From Cyclobacteriaceae bacterium (GTDB lineage: Bacteria > Bacteroidota > Bacteroidia > Cytophagales > Cyclobacteriaceae), in assembly GCA_025808415.1 (NCBI GenBank), contig CP075525.1:1721501-1785500 (forward strand): DNA of 64,000 bases, in the 5' to 3' direction. Positions within the stretch are counted from its first letter, which is position 1. Each line of letters opens with the position of its first letter. The position numbers and the translations under genes are program-made. Below, piece after piece: positions 17,319-25,618 of this stretch. Under the pieces are notes generated by a model, which was not told the DNA's origin, made no database searches, and saw nothing but the letters and a program-made list of their open reading frames with translations.

Positions 17319-17351
17319 ATACCTCCAAGGTCTTAAAGACCTTGGAGGTAT
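17319..17351. repeat. 33-bp near-perfect palindrome between convergent genes
   Basis: Arms of 16 bp (ATACCTCCAAGGTCTT and its complement) separated by one base. It lies between the M16 gene and a small convergent gene. No T-run follows on either side, so a REP-like extragenic palindrome is more likely than a simple terminator, though it could still stop transcription both ways. Confidence 0.7.
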
Positions 17352-17366
17352 ATGGTTGATTTTCTC

Positions 17367-17591
17367 CTAAAATTTATCTGGTATTTGGATTACGCGCAGC
17401 ACCACTTCGTGAGGGTCACCGTCTTTATCCAGTAAGCTGAATTTTACAGAAGGGTTATCGCGGTTAAGTTGGGTTTCCACATTTACAATCTGGTTATCCT
17501 GTAAATGCTTTTCCAATTCTTTTTGAAGGATGAACAATGCATTTGCAAAATCTACCTCAAGGGGACTGGGGTTGTAGGTTGATGTTTTCAT
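17367..17591 (-). CDS. Small conserved-looking hypothetical protein
   Basis: A 74-residue soluble protein of unknown function: a helical N-terminal half (VDFANALFILQKELEKHL), then beta strands VETQLNRDNPSVKFSLLD and HEVVLRVIQIPDKF. I used the ATG at 17589-17591, since a TTG at 17606 would add five residues. It lies downstream of fabH in the same direction, about 105 bases away. That gap contains a run of ATTCAA-like simple repeat. No family recognised. Confidence 0.55.
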   Translation of the reverse strand: MKTSTYNPSPLEVDFANALFILQKELEKHLQDNQIVNVETQLNRDNPSVKFSLLDKDGDPHEVVLRVIQIPDKF

Positions 17592-17599
17592 GGGGTTTT

Positions 17600-17627
17600 G
17601 ATTCAAAATTCAAGGTTCAAAATTCAA
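17600..17627. repeat. ATTCAA-type simple repeat
   Basis: Four successive units of the form (G/A)TTCAAaa occur just upstream of the small gene. The same word repeats inside leuS on the opposite strand (about 37683-37716), and a TTTTCAAATT variant occurs near 57822-57855. It looks like a dispersed low-complexity family in this genome. Confidence 0.5.
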
Positions 17628-17696
17628 ATCGTTTTTTATGGCTATGACAACGTGCTTGCCATAATCTAAGGTTGTTAATTTTGAATCCCGAATTGT

Positions 17697-18695
17697 TTAC
17701 CACCGGATCAGGGCAGAGGCCCACGTAAAGCCACTGCCGAATGCGGCTAAACAAATTACGTCATTTTCTTTGATTTTACCTTCTGCCCAAGCCTCACTCA
17801 TGGCAATGGGTATGGATGCTGCAGTTGTATTTCCATAGCGCATAATGTTATTGTAAACCTGGCTATCGGAGAGCTGCATCTTCTCCTGGATATATTGGCT
17901 TATCCGCAGGTTGGCCTGGTGTGGCACCAACAAGGCAATGTCTTCTTTAGTCATGTTGTTGGTAGCCAATGCTTCTTTAATAACCTCCATAAAACGCACT
18001 ACGGCATGCTTGAAAACCTGGTTCCCGTTCATCACAACCTTGTAATGTGCTGTGTCTAAAATCTGTTCAGGCTGGCGTTCCTCCCGTGGCCTGCTGCTGC
18101 CCGGATCGCGCACGTAGAGTTCTTCGGCAAAGCGCCCATCGGAATGCAGGTGGGTTGAAAGTATTCCGGGTTTTTCAGAAGGTTGGAGAATCGCTGCCCC
18201 GGCACCATCGCCAAAAATTACCGCGGTATTCCTGCCGCGTGTGGTTACATCCAGGGCGGTAGATTGTATTTCTGCACCAACCACCAATATGGTTTTGTAC
18301 ATGCCGGTTTTTATAAATTGATCGGCCACGGAAAGTGCGTAAATGAACCCCGAACAAGCGTTGCGGATATCCAATGCACCTATGCTTTCCAGCCCAAGTT
18401 CACGTTGTAAAAGAACACCTGAGCCTGGAAAGAAATAATCGGGGGTTATGGTGGCGAATACGATAAAGTCTATATCCTTTTCGGTAAGCTTTGCGCGTTC
18501 AAGGGCCATGCGGGTGGCCTTGGCGGCCATGTTGGCTACAGTATCGATAGCCGGGTTGATCCATCTTCTTTCATTAATACCGGTCCGTTCAATGATCCAC
18601 TCGTTATTGGTGTCCATTTGTGTAGACAGGAATTCATTGGTAATTATCGTTTCAGGAACATGATGGCCTAAGCCAACAATTTTAGAATGCTGCAT
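17697..18695 (-). CDS. fabH: 3-oxoacyl-[acyl-carrier-protein] synthase III
   Basis: A 332-residue KAS III enzyme that condenses acyl-CoA with malonyl-ACP to start fatty-acid chains. The thiolase-fold catalytic triad is complete: Cys114 in IRNACSGFIYAL, His259 in LLVPHQANLR and Asn289 in RYGNTTAASIP. The C-terminus has the family's CLAAFGSGFTWASALIRW. Length is typical. It is not next to plsX or rpmF, where fabH often sits, so it may be one of several KAS III copies with another primer preference. That is an inference from context only. Confidence 0.93.
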   Translation of the reverse strand: MQHSKIVGLGHHVPETIITNEFLSTQMDTNNEWIIERTGINERRWINPAIDTVANMAAKATRMALERAKLTEKDIDFIVFATITPDYFFPGSGVLLQRELGLESIGALDIRNACSGFIYALSVADQFIKTGMYKTILVVGAEIQSTALDVTTRGRNTAVIFGDGAGAAILQPSEKPGILSTHLHSDGRFAEELYVRDPGSSRPREERQPEQILDTAHYKVVMNGNQVFKHAVVRFMEVIKEALATNNMTKEDIALLVPHQANLRISQYIQEKMQLSDSQVYNNIMRYGNTTAASIPIAMSEAWAEGKIKENDVICLAAFGSGFTWASALIRW

Positions 18696-18857
18696 AAATA
18701 GCCGGTTAAACGCGGCCGAAGTTAAGGAAATGTTATGTAAACCTAATAGGCGTTAGGGGGGAAAGTTACGGGGTGCGTGCTGCATGTTTCGGCTTGAAAG
18801 CACAAAGCTCAAAACCTTGTGGCTTGAAGCTATTACGACCCGAACCAAACTTCAACT

Positions 18858-19280
18858 CTAATACGCACTAAACCCCTTTTCAATAAAGGCAAAGAATCCA
18901 TGTTTAAATTCAGCAAATACTTTGGCAAAAGCTGACACTTCTTCAATGATACCGGCATGATCCTTAAAGTATTCTGTATCGGATTCGTTTAGCTCCTGCA
19001 GCATTATGGCCAGTTGTTTTTCGTGGTCTTTCAGTTTTTTGCGTAAAAGATCAACCAATTCGCCATTGTAGTAGGTAATCAGATGCTGGTAATGATCAAC
19101 TTGTTTCTTGAACTCAACATGGTCCATTTTTGGGGCGTGTTGATCGAGCAGGTTTTGGAAAAATTCTAATTCCCGTTTCCAAAGTTCAGTGGCTGAAATC
19201 CACTCAACACTTTCGCGGTGCATGGCAATTAAACTGGGTTGTAATATGTACTTTCCGGTTGCTCCTGTTACTGAAATCAT
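18858..19280 (-). CDS. Hypothetical helical protein
   Basis: A 140-residue cytoplasmic protein with no signal or membrane segment. After about 20 residues it is almost entirely helical, with heptad-like stretches (LWKRELEFFQNLLDQH, LVDLLRKKLKDHEKQLAIMLQELNE) that suggest a coiled-coil or helical bundle. No family recognised. A perfect 9-bp palindrome lies 11 bases upstream of the start codon, suggesting its own regulated promoter. Downstream, a 162-bp non-coding gap separates it from fabH. Confidence 0.65.
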   Translation of the reverse strand: MISVTGATGKYILQPSLIAMHRESVEWISATELWKRELEFFQNLLDQHAPKMDHVEFKKQVDHYQHLITYYNGELVDLLRKKLKDHEKQLAIMLQELNESDTEYFKDHAGIIEEVSAFAKVFAEFKHGFFAFIEKGFSAY

Positions 19281-19290
19281 GGCTGTATAA

Positions 19291-19313
19291 TTTTAGTTAT
19301 CGATTAACTAAAA
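19291..19313 (-). promoter_or_regulatory. Palindrome upstream of the helical protein gene
   Basis: TTTTAGTTA and TAACTAAAA arms (9 bp, perfect) around TCGAT, 11 bases before the ATG at 19280. AT-rich dyads of this form are typical operators, but no cognate regulator gene is adjacent. Confidence 0.4.
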
Positions 19314-19454
19314 GTGTATTCATTCCAGCACTATCGGTATGATGACAGTCAGTTTAATAACCTGATATAAATCATTAAAGGTGAAGTAGTATCCTAATGG
19401 AACAAATCACTGTCAAGTTAAGTTGAGACTATCGAATTTATGAACCCTTCAGGT

Positions 19455-19475
19455 TTCGGCAAGCTCTACCTGACA
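19455..19475. repeat. Dispersed extragenic repeat, second locus
   Basis: This segment (TTCGGCAAGCTC, then TACCTGACA) matches the right arm of the repeat at 12431-12451 in 20 of 21 positions. It sits just downstream of the aminopeptidase gene stop codon, in a position suitable for a terminator or mRNA-end element. Confidence 0.6.
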
Positions 19476-19483
19476 TAGAATTT

Positions 19484-22270
19484 CTACTTTTTTTCTACCG
19501 CTTTCACATTATCCTCCGGTATGCGATCGATTAACTTATTGTATGGATCGATGCCGGCCTTTACCGGTCTCTTATCTACTATAAATTCCAATGTGTGTTC
19601 CCCCGGTGCCAGCCAATGTTTCTTTAAGTACAGCGGTGTTTTCTGTGTCATACCTTTATCATTCTTACCGTCCTCAGCAAAAATACCGACCTCAACCAGG
19701 TCTTTTCCCTGGCCTTCGCCTACATCACGCCCTGCACTGTCGTAGTAAATCTTCTTTGTTTGCACGGTAAGATTAACCTTGAATTTATTTTCAGCAAGCT
19801 CTTCATACTGCGCCTTGGTTACCCTGTTCTCGTACAGTGTAATTTTTTCGAATGAATCCACCAGGTAGTACTGCAAAGAATCGGGTGTTACTTCTTTAAT
19901 ATAGCTATACCATTCGTTGGATGTTGCGAAGGGAGGTTTCTGCCGGAAGGCAGCAGCGTCAATAAACTTTTTGAAACCCCGGTTTAGTTGTTCTTCACCA
20001 ATGTAATCCTGAAGGGCATACAAAACCAATGATCCTTTGTCGTACCACACGTATGCACGCGAATCATTGTTTAATAAGGTTTCTTCAAACTTGCTCTCAC
20101 TACTACGTCCGCGCAGATAACGGTCAAGCGAATACTTTAACCGGTTTTGCATCACATCTTTTCCATATTCATGATCCAGTACCATCAAGGCAGCGTATTC
20201 GGCCATAGATTCAGAAATTTGATTGGCACCTCGTGTAAAGCTGGGTGTAACCTGATGACCCCACCACTGGTGGGCCACTTCATGAGCCGTTACATAAAAG
20301 ACGTAATCAGTTTTATTGGGGTCGCTGAAATCGGCAGCCCAGCCGAAACTTTCGGAGTAGGGAACAGTGTTGGGAAAAGACTGTGCAAAGCCTGCATACC
20401 GCGGGAATTCAAGTATACGCATTTGCGTGTATTGATACGGACTAAAATTTTTGGAGAAATAATCCAGTGATGCTTTTACTGATTTAACAAACCGGTCGAG
20501 GTTATAGGTGTGGGTTGGATGGTGGAATATTTCAATGTTCACTTCTTCATCATCAGCACCTTTCCACTGATCGCGCAACACAACATAACGTGCCGAAGAA
20601 ATGTTGAAGAACAGATCCATTTCTGAATCCATTTTATAGTGATAGTATTTCCTGCCGTTTTCTTCCCATTCTTTTTCCAGGTAACCCGGGGCAACTGCCA
20701 GTTGATTAGCAGAAGTGCTTACCGTAGCCTCAAAGGTTACGTAATCGGCATCGTTGTTAAATAGCAGTGTACTTAAACCGTATGGATCGTTCTGTGGCGG
20801 GGCAGCGTAATCTTTCTTAGGCAGCCCATGTTTTTTGCGCTCTTTGTCACTGTTAATCGGATCGCCCGGATAGCCAAAGGAAGGGAAAATGCCAAGGTCA
20901 AAGAACGTACCATTGTGAACAATTTCCCGGCTAAGCCCATTGTTGGTAAATCCTTTATAACGGGCATCCATGGATATATCCATGATAGCGGTGTCACCGG
21001 GTTGCATGGTTTTTGGCAGCAGGTACATATAAAACCGGTGGATCTTATCTTCCAACGCAAGGGTTAAGTCCTGGTTATCAATTTGCAATTTTTGAATAGT
21101 GGTATGATTGATCGGGCTACCGATATTGAGAACAAGCGAGTCGATGGGTTGTGTTGTTTTGTTAACGATTATAAATCTTCCCGAAGCTTTGGCGTAACGA
21201 TCATCCGGGAATACCTCAATGTTTACTTTTACATCTGTAATTTTGGGTTGCGCAACAAATTCATATTTTTTGTATTTCTTTTCGAACTCAACCCCGATCT
21301 TGATCCGTTCTTTGTTTGTACGATAAGTGTTGAGTACACTTACGTTGTAATAAATAAATGTGCCCGATCCCAACCATAGTAGGGTAAAAAATGTAAGCGA
21401 AACAGCCGATGTCTTTGAAAACTGCTGTTTCATCAGTTTAATCCGCGCTTTAGAACCAGTTTCTGATCCGCGGTTCCAAAACAAATTTCCAATGATGAGG
21501 AAAATGATGCCCAGGCTTAGCCAATACACGTTAAACCATGTTACCGGTTCAAGAAAATGACCGAAGCCATTCATGTCGGATACACGATAGCCTGGCGTGT
21601 AGCTGTAAAAGAAAAGATTGTAATCCAACTCTGCAAAATTTCTCAACCCAAACATGGCCACCCAAATACCAATTGACACCACATGCCCCATGAATTTATT
21701 GTTGACTAAAATGTGCACGATAAAAGCAAGCATTACCAGCTGCAGGTATTCGGGTAGTTCAATCAGGTACAAATCAGTAAAATACATACTGAACTGAAAA
21801 TTGAAGTAGCCTTTAATTACTTGATTGAGTACGCCACAAATCAACACCAGGTTAACCAGCACAAAACTTACCAAAGCCAGTGAAAGAAACTTTGATCCAT
21901 ATACAACCCAGTTGGGAATGGGCAACGCATCCGAAATATTTGAATAGTGTACCGCTTTATCGCGGTGAACAACTTCCCCTGTATAAAAGATGATGATAAT
22001 AAAAACGAAAACGATATAATTGAAATCTTTGACCTCCAGCATATAATAGGTAAGAGGCAGGGAAGGGGTGCCAAACGTTATATCGCCAAACCATCCGTCT
22101 AAAAATAGAAACAACACACCGGCCAGCAGTATGGCAATGAAATAAAAGTCTTTGGTGATATTCCTGAATTCGAGGAAGGCAAGCCGGAAGAGTTTTTTGA
22201 TGAATATGGATTGTGAGTATGATTTTTGAACCATCGGCAAATCGGCCAGGGAGCGCATTTTTTTTTTCAT
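19484..22270 (-). CDS. C-terminal part of fused ABC permease / M1 aminopeptidase (frame after the A10 shift)
   Basis: A 928-residue open frame holding the second permease unit and the peptidase of one disrupted gene. Six or so membrane segments (about residues 30-300) are followed by a transmembrane linker and an M1 gluzincin domain. The zinc motif is HEVAHQWWGH, with the distal glutamate in SESMAEYAAL and the substrate motif GFAQSFPN in place of GAMEN. M1 enzymes trim N-terminal residues from peptides, and here the domain would face the periplasm. The ATG at 22270 lies exactly at the A10 run, so the piece could be translated on its own. More likely it continues the permease frame from 23114 via a frameshift (see findings). 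Confidence 0.85.
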   Translation of the reverse strand: MKKKMRSLADLPMVQKSYSQSIFIKKLFRLAFLEFRNITKDFYFIAILLAGVLFLFLDGWFGDITFGTPSLPLTYYMLEVKDFNYIVFVFIIIIFYTGEVVHRDKAVHYSNISDALPIPNWVVYGSKFLSLALVSFVLVNLVLICGVLNQVIKGYFNFQFSMYFTDLYLIELPEYLQLVMLAFIVHILVNNKFMGHVVSIGIWVAMFGLRNFAELDYNLFFYSYTPGYRVSDMNGFGHFLEPVTWFNVYWLSLGIIFLIIGNLFWNRGSETGSKARIKLMKQQFSKTSAVSLTFFTLLWLGSGTFIYYNVSVLNTYRTNKERIKIGVEFEKKYKKYEFVAQPKITDVKVNIEVFPDDRYAKASGRFIIVNKTTQPIDSLVLNIGSPINHTTIQKLQIDNQDLTLALEDKIHRFYMYLLPKTMQPGDTAIMDISMDARYKGFTNNGLSREIVHNGTFFDLGIFPSFGYPGDPINSDKERKKHGLPKKDYAAPPQNDPYGLSTLLFNNDADYVTFEATVSTSANQLAVAPGYLEKEWEENGRKYYHYKMDSEMDLFFNISSARYVVLRDQWKGADDEEVNIEIFHHPTHTYNLDRFVKSVKASLDYFSKNFSPYQYTQMRILEFPRYAGFAQSFPNTVPYSESFGWAADFSDPNKTDYVFYVTAHEVAHQWWGHQVTPSFTRGANQISESMAEYAALMVLDHEYGKDVMQNRLKYSLDRYLRGRSSESKFEETLLNNDSRAYVWYDKGSLVLYALQDYIGEEQLNRGFKKFIDAAAFRQKPPFATSNEWYSYIKEVTPDSLQYYLVDSFEKITLYENRVTKAQYEELAENKFKVNLTVQTKKIYYDSAGRDVGEGQGKDLVEVGIFAEDGKNDKGMTQKTPLYLKKHWLAPGEHTLEFIVDKRPVKAGIDPYNKLIDRIPEDNVKAVEKK

Positions 22271-23114
22271 CGGGCACCTCTGTTTTCTTAGGGCTACCTG
22301 ATGAAACTTCCAATAAGCCTTTGAAGGAAAACCGGAAATATGTAAAGGCAAACAATGCTAAACTAAAACCAATCCAGACCATACGATTGATCAGGAAGTT
22401 TCCTTGCAAGGGTATTAACAAGGTATTCTGTTCATACGGTGTCCAGTATTTCGTGGCGTTCTGGTACGTTGTAAAGGCAAATGGATCAAGTATGTCTACC
22501 AGGTTTTTATTGTCCAGGTCTTGTGCTAACGTTACTGCGAGCAGGTAGCCAATGAAGAGTAAAACGCTGGCCACGTAGGTTGATAAAATTTTTCGTGTAA
22601 GCGCCACCAAGGCAAAAAATATGGTTCCGGAAAAGAAAATATTTGGTAGTGTAATAACCAGAAGTGGATACAGGTAATGTGACAAAACGAAAGGCCCTGA
22701 ACGTTCGGGTTCAATTTCACCGCTTAACAGCCCAAGTGGTTCACCAACCCACCATCCAAAAATAAATCCGGTACACACCATGAATAAGATCAGGAACGAT
22801 CCCAGGTAGCGCCCCATGAAATAAGCTTTTTCACTAATGGGGTAGGTGAAAAAGTAATCCTTTGTCTGATATTCCAAATCGCGATAGATGGGTACGCCCA
22901 TTATGGCCGATGCCATGAGAATTTGAAAAATGCTCATAAGTGCGAGCATAGTAGCAATGGCGTGTGGTGAATTGACAAACGTTTTTTCCGAGGCTGGCCC
23001 GCTTCCGTAAATACCTACTGTAAACGCAAACAAAAACAGTATACCAAAGTAAGCCCATGTAGCGGGGCGCTTTAAACGGTATTTTAGTTCGAACAAAAAT
23101 ATTGAAAGAAACAT
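21957..23114 (-). CDS. N-terminal part of fused ABC permease / M1 aminopeptidase (frame before the A10 shift)
   Basis: A 385-codon open frame whose first ~285 residues are a genuine ABC-2-type permease half. It starts FELKYRLKRPATWAYFG, with about six hydrophobic segments and the coupling segment DLEYQTKDYFFTYPI. From about position 22267 the frame leaves the conserved sequence. Residues after PDEKK are out-of-frame translation of the downstream gene, rich in His, Arg and Cys. Bacteroidetes homologues are single chains of roughly 1,200 residues, and the two frames together give that architecture. It lies 27 bases downstream of its ATPase gene, in one operon. Confidence 0.8.
   Translation of the reverse strand: MFLSIFLFELKYRLKRPATWAYFGILFLFAFTVGIYGSGPASEKTFVNSPHAIATMLALMSIFQILMASAIMGVPIYRDLEYQTKDYFFTYPISEKAYFMGRYLGSFLILFMVCTGFIFGWWVGEPLGLLSGEIEPERSGPFVLSHYLYPLLVITLPNIFFSGTIFFALVALTRKILSTYVASVLLFIGYLLAVTLAQDLDNKNLVDILDPFAFTTYQNATKYWTPYEQNTLLIPLQGNFLINRMVWIGFSLALFAFTYFRFSFKGLLEVSSGSPKKTEVPDEKKNALPGRFADGSKIILTIHIHQKTLPACLPRIQEYHQRLLFHCHTAGRCVVSIFRRMVWRYNVWHPFPASYLLYAGGQRFQLYRFRFYYHHLLYRGSCSPR
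22258..22270 (-). other. A10 homopolymer where the permease/peptidase frames join
   Basis: On the coding strand GATG is followed by ten A and then TGCGC. With nine A the two frames fuse as DEKKMRSLADLP; with ten they do not. An ATG overlaps the front of the run, so internal re-initiation is also possible. Confidence 0.85.
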
Positions 23115-23141
23115 GTTTGAATTGTTTTAGTGAAGGGATGA

Positions 23142-24029
23142 TTAAATGGTAACGACATCCACCCGCTCCGAAATTTTGGAGAAGTAAACATCCTCAAGCC
23201 CGGCTTCAACGGGTTTGAAACTTTCATCGGGTTGTACATCACTCACAACATGTATCTGGGTTTTGCCTGCTTTTAATTGCGTGGAAATTACCTGGAATGA
23301 ATTGCGGTACACATTTATTTCACTCTTTTCAATCGACTTTGACCAGATTTTTCCTTGCATGGAGTCCACTAAGGTGTTGGGGTTTCCTTGTGCAATCACT
23401 TCACCCAGGCAAATAATGGCCATATCGTTACAGAGGTTGGTAACATCTTCTACGATGTGTGTTGAAAGAATAACGATAGTATTCTCACCAATCTCACTTA
23501 ATAAATTATAAAACCGGTTGCGTTCAGCAGGATCAAGCCCTGCAGTTGGCTCATCAACAATAATAAGTTTGGGATTGCCGATGAGTGCCTGGGCAACACC
23601 AAAGCGCTGTTTCATCCCTCCTGAAAAGGTACCCAGATTTTTACTTTTAACATGCGCCAGGTTAACCCGATCCAGTAACGTGGATACAATTTCTCTCCGC
23701 TGTTTTTTATCCACTATACCTTTAAGATCAGCTATGTGATCGAGCATTGTTTCAGCTGTAACTTTTGGATATACCCCAAACTCTTGTGGCAGGTAGCCCA
23801 GTATTTTTCTTACTTCATGTTTGTCTCTTAAAACATCCAGGTTGCCCAAGGTTATGGAGCCTGAGTCGGCATCCTGCAGCGTGGCGATGGTGCGCATTAG
23901 TGATGATTTGCCGGCACCATTGGGGCCTAGTAAACCATACATACCCTGATTGATGGTGAGCGAAACATTTTTGAGTGCCTGCACTCCATTGGAGTACGTT
24001 TTACTGAGGTTTTGGATGACAAGCTGCAT
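23142..24029 (-). CDS. ABC transporter ATP-binding protein
   Basis: A 295-residue cytosolic ATPase with Walker A GPNGAGKSS, Q-loop YLPQEFGVYPK, signature TFSGGMKQR, Walker B LIIVDEPTAGLD and the switch histidine in LSTHIVED. A C-terminal accessory region of about 85 residues follows. It belongs to the ABC-2 / NatA-like export group. I used the ATG at 24029 (MQLVIQNLSKTYSNG), because the 21 residues before it need a TTG start and do not resemble the family. Its partner is the downstream permease-aminopeptidase chain, so the pair may couple export or lipid-linked movement with peptide trimming. Substrate unknown. Confidence 0.9.
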   Translation of the reverse strand: MQLVIQNLSKTYSNGVQALKNVSLTINQGMYGLLGPNGAGKSSLMRTIATLQDADSGSITLGNLDVLRDKHEVRKILGYLPQEFGVYPKVTAETMLDHIADLKGIVDKKQRREIVSTLLDRVNLAHVKSKNLGTFSGGMKQRFGVAQALIGNPKLIIVDEPTAGLDPAERNRFYNLLSEIGENTIVILSTHIVEDVTNLCNDMAIICLGEVIAQGNPNTLVDSMQGKIWSKSIEKSEINVYRNSFQVISTQLKAGKTQIHVVSDVQPDESFKPVEAGLEDVYFSKISERVDVVTI

Positions 24030-24139
24030 GTGGGGTTGGTTAATTATAGAGTATGAGACGTTGAAGATAGGCCAAATGTTGCGTTGCGCCAAAGAAAACC
24101 GAAGACCCTTATTGCCTACAGTATAAGGTTAGCGGCACA

Positions 24140-25600
24140 TCAAAAAATGTGTCCGAATCCAAAGAAGAACTGTCCGCCTTCACGGCTTTGGGCATAGTCA
24201 AGACGAATAACTGTTGATTGATTCCAGTTGATTCTTCCGCCCATCCCGGGTGCGCCTACCCACTTTTTAAAATTCATATCCGAAGGTTTATCCCAAACAC
24301 TACCGAAATCGAAAAATGGTGTAACGCCAATGGCAAAGTGTTGATTTAAAAACCTGAAATCATAAAATCGAGATCGCAACTCAAGGTTTATCAAGGCTAC
24401 TGTTGGCGCTAAAAAGCGGGCTTCACGATAGCCGCGAATGGAACGTGAACCGCCAAGTACTAAAATTCCACCAGCTTCTGCCTGGCTTGACAAGTCCCAC
24501 ATCTCGATGAAATTGACATTGGGACCAAAAATGTAACCAACAGCGGCCAGGCCAGCGAAAGTAAGACGGCTTTTATTGTTTCTCCACCGTTTTAAAGTTT
24601 GGATGTATTGACCCTGGATCATCATTTTGTTGAAATTGAATTGAGAGCCCATCCACGGTGCAGAATACTCGTGCGAGTACTGCAGAAAAACTCCGTTGGA
24701 TGGATCGGGCTCAAAATCGCGGGTATCGTAAATTAATGCCCCGGCAAGCATGCTCGTAAACTTATAGTTCGTGCTGTTGGTAAATCCTGAAAGGTTGAAT
24801 TTGTCCCATGTACCGTCAGCTTTTTGTTTGTCTACCAGTGTTGGATTATTTATGGCATCAATTTTTCCACCCTCCAATGTATAGGCTTCCTCTGCTTTAA
24901 GACCATTGTATGAAGAAAACGAGGTAAATAATGCTTCATACCCAAACATCAATCTTAATTTACCCTCCAGCATAACACGCTCCCCCAAAATATTATAGAG
25001 TTGCTCTCTTTGTTGCATATGGTTATAGTGAAAGTCTGTGTAGTAATTGCCATCGGTCCCTAATTCGGCCAACGCGAGGTTCTCTTCGTAATCTTTCACC
25101 TTTTCAAAACCCCGGCTTTCACCGGTTCGCTTGTCTTTGAATTGCAAAGCATTTAATGACGAGCGGCCTATGCCCCAGTACTGGGCATTGGGGTCTTCCC
25201 ATAGCACGGCATCGGCACGAACTCTCCATTTTGAATTAAAAATATACGGTGCATCATAGTTGAGCGCGTATCTTATCCTTCCGTTTTGAAACACAAACAA
25301 TTCAGCATTTAAGCGATGGCGATACGGTGTATAATCAAAAAACGGATCGTCTTTAGTTTTATTCCAAAAAATGAAAGCATTACCACCTACACCGAAACCA
25401 CGAATCGGATCAAACTCAAACCGTGGTAATCCCGTCACAAAGGTTCCTTCTTTTTTATCTTCTAACTCAAAGGCCGGGATTTTTTTAGAGTCATGAATAA
25501 CAAATGGCAGCTCATTTTTTACTCCTGATGTGTCGTTATGTTGAGCTTCTGTGATTGCGCTGCATAGAATAATACTCAATAGAAGTATAATTTTTTTCAT
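24140..25600 (-). CDS. Omp85/BamA-type outer-membrane barrel protein without POTRA domains
   Basis: A 486-residue exported protein. After a signal peptide (ending ITEAQ) come about 50 linker residues and then a 16-strand-like barrel. The Omp85 lid-loop signature is visible as LGGSRSIRGYREARF, followed by ELRSRFYDF, VTPFFDFGSVW and a C-terminal aromatic strand ending FFFGFGHIF, the usual barrel-assembly signal. No POTRA repeats precede the barrel, unlike BamA or TamA, so it probably belongs to the surface-antigen or patatin-companion subgroup. Transport role unproven. It is downstream of mgtE in the same direction, 18 bases away. Confidence 0.85.
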   Translation of the reverse strand: MKKIILLLSIILCSAITEAQHNDTSGVKNELPFVIHDSKKIPAFELEDKKEGTFVTGLPRFEFDPIRGFGVGGNAFIFWNKTKDDPFFDYTPYRHRLNAELFVFQNGRIRYALNYDAPYIFNSKWRVRADAVLWEDPNAQYWGIGRSSLNALQFKDKRTGESRGFEKVKDYEENLALAELGTDGNYYTDFHYNHMQQREQLYNILGERVMLEGKLRLMFGYEALFTSFSSYNGLKAEEAYTLEGGKIDAINNPTLVDKQKADGTWDKFNLSGFTNSTNYKFTSMLAGALIYDTRDFEPDPSNGVFLQYSHEYSAPWMGSQFNFNKMMIQGQYIQTLKRWRNNKSRLTFAGLAAVGYIFGPNVNFIEMWDLSSQAEAGGILVLGGSRSIRGYREARFLAPTVALINLELRSRFYDFRFLNQHFAIGVTPFFDFGSVWDKPSDMNFKKWVGAPGMGGRINWNQSTVIRLDYAQSREGGQFFFGFGHIF

Positions 25601-25618
25601 GGCTATGGGTTTTAGGGT

